Shown: piece by piece, positions 39,501-49,567 of the stretch | Layout: each line of letters begins with the position of its first letter | Numbering within the stretch: the first letter of the stretch is position 1 | Origin: Tubulanus polymorphus | Lineage: Eukaryota; Nemertea; Palaeonemertea; Tubulaniformes; Tubulanidae | Assembly: GCF_964204645.1 (NCBI RefSeq) | Contig: NC_134027.1 | Location: 8,420,485 to 8,484,484, forward strand | DNA: 64,000 nt | Reading direction: 5' to 3' | Position numbers and translations under genes: made by a program | The notes under the pieces: model-generated | Told to the model about the DNA's origin: nothing | Database searches by the model: none | What the model saw: the letters and a program-made list of their open reading frames with translations, nothing else

Positions 39501-42500
39501 ACGAACCCAGCTTTGGTCAACACCGTATGAGACCTTGAAATTCCTCCAGGTTCGCCTATTTAGAAACACTTGTTTTTCTTACTACACAAGGCAAGGCTAA
39601 ATAAACACGAATGTGGTGAAGTCATATAACCAAACACTTCGTACATGATATCATATACATGTATTAATCCGGTTATGCACAGCTGACTTGCGAAAAATGC
39701 TTTCTACGCACGCACAGCCATAAATGAGTACCGTCACTTTGCCTGATATGACCTGGACTGAGACTGATAATTCATGAAGATGAACGCAGGTATATTTGTA
39801 ATGCGAATAAATCAATCACTCATGATGATAGGATCGAGCACACGTACATACAATGACATATAATAGATCTAAACAATTCAGATAAACCCTCTATCCAAAG
39901 GTAGACATGTCAGTATATAGAACACTCTCTATATCAGACCTATCGGATGTTTTACTGTGTCGCGCTTATTATTATTATCTTTCACCGTCAGTAAATTGAG
40001 TCGATCACACGACTGGGTTTCAATGATCCACATATCAATCCTAAGCGCGGTTCACTTTCATTTTTACTCATATACGCGAGACAGACGAGATATCCAAGAC
40101 GGTGAGACAGTAAAGCCGCAGCGCAGACGATCGCTGTGCAGCGCGTATATGACTCTATTCATGTGTGCATGACACACCCTTCAAGTTCATGAATACCTCG
40201 ATTATTCCAGTACCGTCTCTCCTTGTAAGTCTGATCTACCGTTCTGTTGTGAAAATAGTCCTCTCCGAATATGTGACCACCACCGCGATGACGGCTTACA
40301 CGTTGAGTAGATCCTAATTTTCGCTCTTTCTGTGGCATGACCCGAGAGCGTGTGTATTATAGCGACAATTGATTTTCCTATTCAACCCTAGCCTTCGCGA
40401 ACTCATGCGCGCGAGCACGAGTTTATATCAGATATTATGTACCTCATTCCGATAAATCAGACAATCCAGTCTCAAACCACTGTCACCATATACTCCATTA
40501 ATATCCAGTATTGTATGATATATTATTGTGTTTGCTATATCATTGTCGTCCAATGGACAGATTTTTATAGATGTATCCAAGGTCTAATGGTCATGAGAGA
40601 CATAAACCTTAATACCTTGTATTAATAACACTGTAAGCCCATTATCATAAATGTCAACAATAACTACTAAATCTACTATGTTTCTTTGAGAAGATTGGGG
40701 ATTAACAGAAAATCCAGGATGCACTTTAACGATTAACTTAATCTTTTGGATTCATGCCACGCTTGCTTTAAGCTTTACGCGTGATTTCACAAGTTGCTTT
40801 AATCAAGTTGACTAAATAACAAAACTGTCGACATATTCGAAGGCCCGTGCCGATGGAGATTAGCGCCCTTCAAAAAGTCACTGTAAACAAATTTTCGATT
40901 TTGTTTGGAAAATGAAAAGTAATCCATTCATAAATGACTTATTCAGGTACATGTTCAAGATCTGTCCCTTTCGATAGAAAAGTGCTGCTTTTCATGGTAA
41001 AAAAGTGCCCTTTTTCTCGAAATAGAACTGCCCCTAAAAAAGCTTGGCACAGGCCTGATTCGCTAATGAAAGCCTTTCGAAAATCTATCTCCATTCTTTT
41101 ACATAGAATTGTTGATTCTATGCTGAAATGCTACGTGCTACCACTCGAAAAAGTTATACACCCGCATATAAATAAGTTTACATACTTATTTGTAGTCAAA
41201 CGTAAGAAACATAATTTACACAGGTGCAATACGCAATAAACAATATTATGTATATCTGCCTCAAACATATAACATGCATTAGTAGAAATAACCGTTTTTA
41301 TTCCACAGGGTCGGTGCATATAGTTAATAAATTATGGGCGATCATTGTAATCCATCAAACCATAGAACTCAATCAATTGATTTGAGTTCTACGATCAAAC
41401 ATCCCCCGCTGATATCGGGTCAAACCATGGACGCTTCATTTTAGAGTCTATGGCCAAACCAAGAGGTCTGTTGGTCTCTATCTCGATGATACAGGGGACC
41501 CGAGGCATTGCTCTGGTTCGGGTGTGTTAGATAGGATCTTCATAACTTACCATCATCCGAATCACTATCGCCGTAAACGTAGTTGCTACGAAATTTCAGA
41601 TTTTTATGAATCGGACAAACGTTACAGTCGCAGTGTCCGGCGACGTCTGCAGGTTTCGGCGGCGGCTGTCCTTTCGTCTCAACGTCTTCGAAACCACGCG
41701 ACCGATGTAACTTACTACTGCCGAAATAATAATCGTCCGTTCTGCTCGGACTGTTGTGTCGTGGGAATGAGTACGACTCGTTGAACCGACCGAAGTTACG
41801 GAACAGCCGATGCCGGACGTCGTCAAAGTCGGCGAACTTGTTATCGAACCATTCCGCCGACCACGATTGTTTCGACTTGCCGCCCGACGACGAGCCGGCA
41901 GAATGATTGCTGCGTCCTGAGTTGTAACGATCGGACGAACTGGAAAACTGTCCCGAGCTGTCGTCAGCGAATTCTTTCCCGCCGAATAGAGATCCGCTCG
42001 AGCGCCTTTTCGAATGTCGCCGAACGCTTTCTAAAACGTCCTCGACTCGCGAACTGAAGAGATCGTCGTCGCTGCTATCGCTGAGTTCCGCTCCTTCGAA
42101 ACGCGAAGTTTCCGCTCGTTCGCGTTCGGGCGAGGCCGCACCAGCGGAAAATTGTCTTCGACCGTCGTCGCGAAAAGTCGAATCCACGAACCATTTTGAA
42201 TGATTGAATTCTTCGTCGGAGGAATCGTCGAAAACGTCGAACGAACTTCGCGGGAAATCCCGGTGTCGTAGATACTCGACGCTGTCGCGATGTTTCCGAA
42301 ACGACGATCGACGTCCGAGGGACGACGACGACGACGCGGTCGATCCGTTGTCATCTTCATTTATCAGACGTCGCGCTTCGTCCATGATTTCGTCGACAGA
42401 ACGTTTCATGTCGAACCGTTCGAACAAATCTCGCGCCCGCTTCGACAACGGAATTCGCGACGACCGGCTCTCGTATCCTGGGCTGCTGGAAGTTTCTACG

Positions 42501-45500
42501 CGGTAAACACGTTGCCGCGTACTGTAGCTACCATCGTCGCCGATTTTTTCGTTGTTGGTTCGTACGCTGTGTTCGTAGTTGCGGAATGCCCCGGAATCCC
42601 GATAAGCCGCAGTTCTGTTCGTCTTTTTCATGGAGAACGCTTTAGCGGTGCGCGCGAAGAACAAGAGGAACTATAGCACGTTCAGTACAGCAGACAGACA
42701 CAATCACGGTTATATATGATATGAAGAATTCCGAGACGCTGGTATATCTTCATACGCAGTTGGCAACAAACTTATACAACAACTCCTGGGAAAAAGTCAC
42801 TAAATAATGTAAGCCTAAAGAATAGAGCCAGCTGTTGCTTCCCGCTGCAAACAGGACGGTTGTCAGATCGGATTAAACTTTGGTGAATCCTGTGTCCAAA
42901 TTCCAGTCAGTTATTTAAAGATAAACATTATGCTATAAATGACGTCTGCCCTCAACACTTATCCATATCCCTCACTCTATCAGATCTATCGGGCCTTGAG
43001 CTAGCATATAGAAAATTAGCTAATAGAAATCTTTCATGGACTCGTAGATTCATTACGAACATGAATGGGGTCAAATATAAAAAGAATAGGCTTTTTCTAG
43101 TGAGTTATTTCCAAGTAGAAAGCGTTCAGATAAGATAATGCTTCCAGTGAAGCAACCAGATAGACGGTAACGCCATCTAACCATTAAATAGTCAACTGCC
43201 GGCTGATAGATGAACTGAAAGCATCGTCGATCAACTCAAACAGATTGTTATAACAAACGTATCACAGGACAAATGCATCGTAAATCTTCAGTCTAATGAA
43301 TAAATGAAATGAAATTTTCATCGTGTAAATCATCCGTCTGCATCAACACAAATACACTGTACACGACGACGTTAACATCAAATTCATTACTTAATGAAAC
43401 GAAGTAAAAAATCTATCTCTTCATGAAATACTAAGTAGTCATTCCACTGATGATAGCTGATGAGTGTGGAAAACAAGAAACGTTCGGCAGCAAGAGTCTA
43501 GGTGTACAAAAACCAGAACAAGATTGAAAGCAATAAGATGCGAAATATGAATGATTTTGGAGTGGATTTACACAGCAGTTGAGGTCACTCGCGCGTGCCA
43601 TTTATCACACAAAATGTTATCGTATATACGTCACGAAATGACAGTCAGAATCGGCCGTAGAGCTGCGGACGCTCGGTAGAAATGAGTATTTTTACGACTT
43701 CCGCATGCATCGAATATGCGGCCATTCCTGTCATAAATGGAACCATTAGCGATGACGACTGCGTCCTTCAAGACAAATCACCACATAAAAATGGAAATGA
43801 AATCGTGTACCAAAGATTAAGGAGCGAAAGACCTACTTGTCAGGTCTAGTCAGTGTTTAGTATATAGACTGGTGTCAGGTTTGTCGATATAAGGGGCTGC
43901 ACGATGAAACCAATACCACACTATTCAATTCGTCAGCCAAATAGAATCCCGTTTGACCAACGGCAATTTTGTCCATTCCAATCTAGAACAGACCAATTAA
44001 TTGATCCGTTCCAATTTAGAATGGACCAATTTAGACTGACCAATAAGACCGTCTCTCTGGTGAACCAGTGGAAACAACAGATTTAAAAACTTGTCCGAAC
44101 TCACAGCACTGATTTGGGCACTTCTAAATTGGTCAGTTCCAGCCTGGAGTAATCAGACTGATTACTCCAAGGTTCCAGGTATGGGCCAAATTAGGATGGA
44201 CAAATTAAGCGATAGTGTGAATGCACCATGTGTATGATAAAATACACAGTCATAGTTTAGTTTCAATACGTCTCTAAAAATGCTTTAGCAGCATGTTTAC
44301 ATCTTTGATGTCGTTATACTCGGTGTTAATTCAGTAATAACAGGTGCAAATCAAACTCATTAGCCCAACACCTTGCAGCATAGGACAAACGGATAGATAC
44401 CTTCTCAGCCTTCTGAGAATTCATTTGAGTACTTGACTTTGCCATAAATTTTGAATTTTGAAACATATCATGCACACTTTGATGCTAGAATCTGTGAAAA
44501 TAGACTTAGACAAATATGTGAACATCTAAATCGAAAATCTATTTTGAAAATGAAAATTTTCACAAAATTAATTTCAATCAAAAGAACAAAGGTATCTATC
44601 CCTGCGCTAAGCGTGTATTTAAGTCTTCATTCACATACCGGAATGAGGGGCAGGACCGGGTGGACGGATCCTAAAATATCAAATACAAATCTACATTTTA
44701 CGCAGGGATTACAGTTGTACGATGATTCATGTATTCATGCATATGAACCACGAGATGAACGTTCTGATAAAATCAACTTCTCCAGACAGATCAGGAAATG
44801 CCCTGATTTCATAGTAGGCCTATTCGATCGCGAATTAACCGGTTGATTTATACCGCAGCGTATAGAACAACAGGAACCCACCCTGGCAATCAGCAAAACA
44901 ACATTCCATTATGAGCTATAGTAAATAAAATTATCACTACTTCTCATTATTACCACTCTCCATAACAATAACTAGACATGTCCATGAATGGAGTAATACG
45001 ATGAAAAACACATCAGGAAATATTTTTCTTTCTATATTATTGCTAAAAAACTGTTCCGGGTATAGAAAATGCTCAATTTCATTTTAGGTAGCTTTGTTGA
45101 GGGAAGGGAAAACATTTTCCTGCTTTCTACGAGGAAGATTAAAAATATTTTCACATATTTTCTGTTTCTTATATTATATATACATATAGCTGAATTGAAG
45201 ACTTTTTAAAACAATTTTCTACTCACATCTACACTGTTGGCATTGATTAGTGTCGAATATAAGATCTCTACAGCAATCACAGAATGTTGGATTCGTCACG
45301 GGCTTCGCGACGAAATAGTGTCCTATACCGAGTTTAGCTGCCTTCGTGCGCATGAAGTCCGTCGACCAGCCGTCGAAGTGAGCGAGTTCGAAATTTTCGT
45401 GAACTTCCGACGACGACGACGACCTTTTCTTTGGGTCGGTGCCGTTGACGACGCTGCAACTGTTACGGTTACCGGACCGGCGTCTCTGGCGGTTCGGATT

Positions 45501-45716
45501 ATTGCTCGACGACGACGCCGAGTTGACGTATTGGTCGATGTTCAAAAATGGCAAGCTCAGTTTGCGTTTCAACTTGCCGAAAAATTCCATCGATGTACCG
45601 TCGCCCTCGTGTGACGACCCGTTCGAAATTCCTCGGCGAGATTTTGCCATACGTTTCTTTTCGTCCGATGCTAGTTCGTTCTGTATACCGCAACCAGACA
45701 TAGCAGACATCAGCAC
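21580..45716 (-). CDS. RASSF5: RASSF1/3/5-type Ras-association and SARAH protein, long C1 isoform
   Basis: Exons 45227-45716, 29844-30097, 24667-24801, 24018-24211, 23594-23703, 22013-22131 and 21580-21753 join in frame to 491 residues. A C1 zinc finger (about 133-181) is split by the first intron. It reads H-X12-C-X2-C-X12-C-X2-C-X4-H-X2-C-X7-C, and all eight ligands appear only after the 15-kb join. A Thr/Ser/Pro linker follows, then KIHEYN. The RA domain contains GSIRVHLNLSRPI, TSFYLPRNVDKPLHISSSTTAREVI, NPMKFALYEH and RPLYLYLEW. The last exon is the SARAH helix (WDEFSTPELNNFLMILNREE). LHISSSTT and RPPSIYE resemble RASSF5/NORE1 more than RASSF1, but one invertebrate gene probably corresponds to RASSF1/3/5 together. 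The family binds Ras- or Rap-GTP through RA and MST/Hippo kinases through SARAH. A shorter first exon at 25753-25938 and two further candidates are listed separately. Confidence 0.88.
21887..21998. repeat. Near-perfect 112-bp palindrome (MITE-like) in the last RASSF intron
   Basis: agggcccggttttatagact at the left matches agtctataaaatcgggctct at the right in inverted order. The arms of about 50 bp continue to the centre (gggctaactcaatt / aattgagttagccc). It starts 14 nt inside the intron after the donor of exon 22013-22131, and occupies over 40 percent of that 259-nt intron. Confidence 0.85.
25753..25938 (-). CDS. RASSF5: RASSF alternative first exon D (short isoform without C1)
   Basis: An open 62-codon exon begins MTCSLEDPLKNL and ends in DYSYDVN at a GTATGT donor in phase 0, matching the phase-0 acceptor at 24801. 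The resulting isoform has 305 residues, with RA and SARAH but no C1 finger. This parallels the short RASSF1C and NORE1B isoforms of vertebrates, which use an internal promoter. The peptide has an acidic, tyrosine-rich end. Promoter elements were not identified. Confidence 0.7.
25939..29843. other. RASSF intron between exon 2 and the short-isoform first exon
   Basis: 3.9 kb without recognised coding sequence except the promoter of the short isoform, which must lie just upstream (above 25938). Contents include a small hairpin at 26157-26191 (atcatagaact/agttctatgat), a low-complexity stretch at 26850-26890 and an inverted-repeat element at 28457-28576. Short open frames are not conserved-looking. 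Confidence 0.45.
28457..28576. repeat. 120-bp inverted-repeat element
   Basis: atgaaaaactagatgagaat and ttgacgtttcg on the left are mirrored by cgaaacgtcaatttct and aatctagtttttcat on the right, with cccacaata/atatcgtggg at the edges. The unpaired centre is about 30 nt. This is MITE-like. Confidence 0.75.
36032..36200. repeat. 170-bp inverted-repeat element (MITE-like)
   Basis: Left arm aagtcccacaaaaatagaat continues tttgatacgataaaat. The right arm holds ttttatcgtatcaaattctg and tgtgggattt. An inner pair cgaaaccacagcatt/aatgcggtttcg and a further pair gccatcatc/gatgatggc extend the stem almost to the centre. Confidence 0.8.
36547..36745. repeat. Inverted repeat with tRNA T-arm-like core
   Basis: The left arm (gggattcgaacctgatggca, then accctgccaca) is mirrored by tgtggcagggtttt and tgccatcaggttcaaagagg. 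The arms are about 75 bp and the spacer about 45 bp. The reverse strand of the left arm reads atcaggttcgaatccctgt, a T-arm-like sequence, so the arms may derive from a tRNA-related SINE inserted head to head. Confidence 0.65.
36995..38963 (-). CDS. Large candidate first exon C (656 codons), probably of the RASSF locus
   Basis: A single open frame starts MGQLLSHDEK, which fits the N-myristoylation pattern MGxxxS. It is Ser/Thr- and Asp/Glu-rich and looks largely disordered. Residues of about 85-160 contain three copies of a basic block ending in SLPRG (TNSLPRGTS, TSSLPRGIS, ASSLPRGLS). The frame ends at G|GTTAGT, a plausible donor in phase 1, which fits the RASSF exon 2 acceptor at 30097. Alternatively the in-frame TAG inside that donor is a true stop and this is a separate intronless gene of 657 residues. 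I recognise no homologue. Codon use is coding-like and there are no stops over 1.97 kb, so it is very likely expressed. Confidence 0.72.
38964..41550. other. Interval between candidate first exons C and B
   Basis: The region above 38963 should be the 5' UTR and promoter of exon C. It contains CG-richer sequence to about 39480. Further on there is a palindrome at 41363-41391 and AT-rich spacer. No coding region was supported. Confidence 0.4.
41363..41391. repeat. Short palindrome related to 19677-19709
   Basis: agaactcaatcaattgattt followed by gagttct, again preceded by cat. It is the same family as the hairpin at 19677. Confidence 0.55.
41551..42664 (-). CDS. Large candidate first exon B (371 codons), probably of the RASSF locus
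   Basis: An open frame of 371 codons ends at G|GTAAGT, a strong donor in phase 1 that fits RASSF exon 2. The product begins MFFARTAKAFSMKK, although the second Met (12th) may be the start. It is rich in Ser, Arg and Asp, and contains KRARDLFERFDMKRSVDEIMDEARRL, a likely helix, and a C-terminal HCDCNVCPIH cluster. GC content is clearly higher than in the flanks. Homology was not recognised. A downstream exon is required because the donor overlaps the only stop. RASSF exon 2 is the nearest phase-compatible acceptor I can support. Confidence 0.65.
42665..45226. other. RASSF intron between exon B and the C1 exon A
   Basis: 2.6 kb without supported exons. A hairpin at about 44144-44169 (tggagtaatcagactgattactcca) lies in a stretch with several ccaattta-type short repeats (43960-44200). 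The word cagactgattactccaag recurs at about 62816, which suggests a shared dispersed repeat. Confidence 0.4.
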
Positions 45717-48700
45717 ATCGCTGTTCTAATAATCTGTGTCATCTTCGGTCCCTTTTATTGCACTCATGGAATGGTGGCCCTGTGAAATATGAAAAGTTCA
45801 AATAAACCGATTACTTAAAATCAAACGACTAAATTACTTCACGCCTTAATCATTTCCGTGACATTTCCTTCATTAAACTAAATGCTTCAGTCGGATTATT
45901 TCATATCGTAAGGAGGTGCATAGCGAAATCACTCTCACCATAAATGTTCATATTCTAACGCTGTCAATTCCAGCAGGTGATCTGAACTAACTACTATGGG
46001 GGGATAAATTATGTAACAGATGGTAAGTCTGTGATAAGCTGGGCGTAAAGTACTGCACTTAAACCAATACACTTGATCTCATTCATGGAACCACCAGCCA
46101 TGTCTGACAGACGTATAGTTCCATCGACGATATTAATGGAAATTGGATAAAAATGAATTCGAATACAGATGCAGTAGATCATCTTTACCAGTGCCTAGTT
46201 CTCCTATTCATTCGAGTGATTAAAAATCTTTCAACGAATGGTTTTAGTAGTTACCCATTTCGTAAACACCTAGGTGAAATAATTGTGCAAATGTTACATT
46301 ATTTTTACTCATAGACCTAAAACATACATTTAGGCTCAATTCCATAATGTATACAAAAAATAAAAGAATAGGTTTAAATTCTAAGCTTTAAAAAAACACC
46401 AAAAGGCGCATGGTGCCTATAATTTGAATGAAATATGTGTAGGCCTAATATAATATCTACAATGATGATGCTAAGATGGAACCTGCCTTATCATAACACA
46501 AAAAAACCCAAAAAGAAGCCCCTGTACATTAAAGAACATGTGAACTTGTCGAAAATGAAAAGATAACCAAGAAATGCATTGAAATGTCTAGCCCAAGATC
46601 TCACAGAACAGACATAATATGTTTAATTAGGCAATGTACGCCAGAGGGAAAAGTAAACATTTGGTTATTGCTGAAGTGTGATTACGAAAATTCTAAGAAA
46701 TATCATACTCCAAAATATAGATCAAATCAATAAATGGCGATCAGTGAAATCAAACAAAAGATTCGACACAAATCGATTTTACTGAATAAACGTGAAATTA
46801 TTCATTAATTGACCAGGAGAAATTGTATACAGTTGTTGACGGGCCTTTTTTGAATACAGTACGGTAAGGTGTATGCATCTCATCAATCAAATACTGGCCG
46901 TGGAGGATCATGCAAACCTTAAATATAAATAGCTGCACCTCCACCACACATACAGTGAATGAAAGATAAATTGGAAATTGATGGCACCTAGCACTTAGCG
47001 TTAAAAAGAAAGATTCCTGCATCTCCCGGGAGACAGCGCTATACTCTAACGAAAAGTGTCAATGAAATTATGTCGCACTTTTTCTTACTGAATACAGAAA
47101 AAAGCACAACCTGAGAATCTTCATCAGGATATATAAAATATATTTTAGTTGGTGCTTATGCAGGTAATGCTTGACACGCTGTAGGCTAACGTTCTATGTT
47201 TTCATTGTAAACATTCTTCCGTCCTTTGTTCGGCGAAATAAAACCGCATTCACTCTCTCTCTCACGCTAAACCGAAGCGATTCAAGCTAAAGAAACCACA
47301 TCATTTTCAGCACCATCATCACTGAATAGAGCCACCAAAAATGTTGTTTTTTTTAGATGACTATGAAATATCATTTGGCAGGATACCAACTAACTATTAA
47401 GGCAAGCGCTGCATAAAGCATTAGTCTGCCTCAATCATTAGTATTTCTCCGATGTTATTATGCGTTTGTTTGTAAATAACATAGCACCAATAAATTGATG
47501 ATTACTTCTGCTGATCGATAACCTCTTAACACAGCCAGCCGCTACTTACCGTTGATATGTAATACCCAAATTTACTAACACATCATTCCCATTACAAAAT
47601 TGTCTGCATTTCACTGCCTAATTGCATACGCAGAAATGCCTAACCTCCGATCCCTTTAAATGGAAATGACAATTGTATTGAAGATTGAAATAATATTACA
47701 CATCGAATATGAAAAGTCAGATCCACAGCAAGATAAACTTATGCTCAAGGAAAGATGGAAAAACCAATCATGTTATGCCAAACCATCAAGGCATATCATC
47801 TCTGTAACTACGGTCAGCTAATTGTTTTAAAGAAAAACCTTTTACCTCAGTAAGTATCTGCCAATATATCTACCATTGGGTAACATAGAAATCAGACCAT
47901 GCGTGAGCTGCAAAGAATTACGGTTTCAGGGGGATCTAGACATAGGTTTCTTACTAAAAAAGAGTAATCAATAATGAATGACTGAAAGGCTAATGACAAG
48001 TTGATGAGTTTATAGATGATCTGTCTTCGCAAACCCAGCGGGTATAGACAGTAAGCCTACTTGGTACGTAATATAAGGCATTGCAATTTATTAACCCATT
48101 CATTCTATACCAGCAACACAGCCCAACTATGACACCATCTCATTCGTTTCCCAACTTCAGGCCCATACGCAGCCTCTATCTTTGGTGGGTGTGAAATCTA
48201 GATAACGCGGAACAAACTTATTTCACGGCATAGCCAGCAACAGCGAGCGCCATAGATGCTAAGCCCCCTGAAGGTCCGCCCCAAAGAAAATTTGAAGCGT
48301 TTTAGATACATTTCCGGCTAATCTTAGAGAATATTTTTTTAAAAGTCACTGAAACACTATTAAACGTGATCTAAAATTTCCTTTGACAAAAATGCGGATC
48401 TCATGATCTTGCTGGAAAGTGCGTTTGCACCCAAAGCCCTGGGTGTGGGCCTGAATTAAGGGGGTAGGGGGGTTACTGGTTAGGTGCCAAACATTAGCCT
48501 ATCAAATATGAGCCATTGGAAGAAAGTGGTAATCATAAACCCCTCAAAATTATACCGGTTAGTCGGCCAGGTAGAAAAGTTAACGATCAAATGTAACAAT
48601 GTAGATAAAAGAAAGGCTTACGTTATCATCACAGTCAGTAAGTCTAAGGAGGCTTATCATTATTACACCATACGGTAGGCCTAAGGCCCTGGAGACATGA

Positions 48701-49567
48701 AAACTATTTTTCAATCAATAGCAAGGACCAAGTCCAAAAAAGGCCTCACATGATTTTTATTAAACACTGAATGTAAGAAGCCTACAATGGATTGGAGATT
48801 TCAAAAACAATTTGAATTATCAAAGTGTGATCATGTTGTTGAAATGAATTGAATTAGTTGAAGAATTGAAATTGAATTGGGTGGTTAATCTATTTGAGTA
48901 TTGACTATTTCATTGATTTCAAAACTAACATAACAACGTACATAGCCCAAAAATAGCCCCTAAATCAAGCGCCCCGATTTCTTCTAATAAAATTTGTTAG
49001 TAATGAACAATGTCATTGTGAATAAAACTGAAAGTCTCTGGGAAATATGACTTATCAAAAAAAAATTTACCTCAAAACGATACGATGCATTTAAGCCGGA
49101 AGTGTTGAACTGTCCACTATAGATGGCTCTCCCCATTTCATGTAAACAAATTCCACGTGCTTTTTGTTTACATTTATTTACGCTTCATTGATTACTGTTT
49201 GCCGAACTGTCCACGCCACAGCCAGCTAGGTTCGGTCTTCGAATTCATGATTAGGCTGAAGTAAAGATCTTAACGTTGAATGCTTTGTTGTATTTTGCAT
49301 AGAGGAACCCACGGCTGGCAACAACAAATGTCAACAGCTGTTTTTTTACTTGGCTTGGATGGTCTTGTATAGTTGAATCACAGATTTCTGAGTAGTTTCA
49401 ATTCTTCCCTTGATGCGGTCATGTCCTTAAACATTATTGTTTACTTCAAACACGTTGAAATCAGATTATATTTGTTGATTCGGAATTTAAATTTATTCAT
49501 TGTAGAGGGCAGCACGAGCCGGTCATCCGACACAATATCACCGGCCGGCGTCAATCACTCGTAAAAA
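45717..49567. other. Head-to-head intergenic region between RASSF and USP5
   Basis: 3.85 kb between divergent genes. The left end is the 5' flank of RASSF exon A. The right end is the USP5 promoter and 5' UTR. An ETS-type CCGGAAGT at 49096-49103 and a possible 5' UTR acceptor (ttcattgtag, ending 49505) are the only regulatory-looking signals. The rest is AT-rich with no recognised gene or RNA. Confidence 0.4.

Noticed and set aside
36995-42664. Direct splicing of exons B or C to RASSF exon 3 (24801)
   Set aside because: Exons B and C end in phase 1 and exon 3 starts in phase 0, so the frame would be lost. Only exon 2 fits.
42204-42676. Arg-rich plus-strand frames over exon B
   Set aside because: They are antisense shadows of the GC-rich, Ser/Arg-rich minus-strand exon, and lack starts or family resemblance.
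45237-45729. Plus-strand frames over RASSF exon A
   Set aside because: They are antisense to the C1 exon, which has clear domain evidence.
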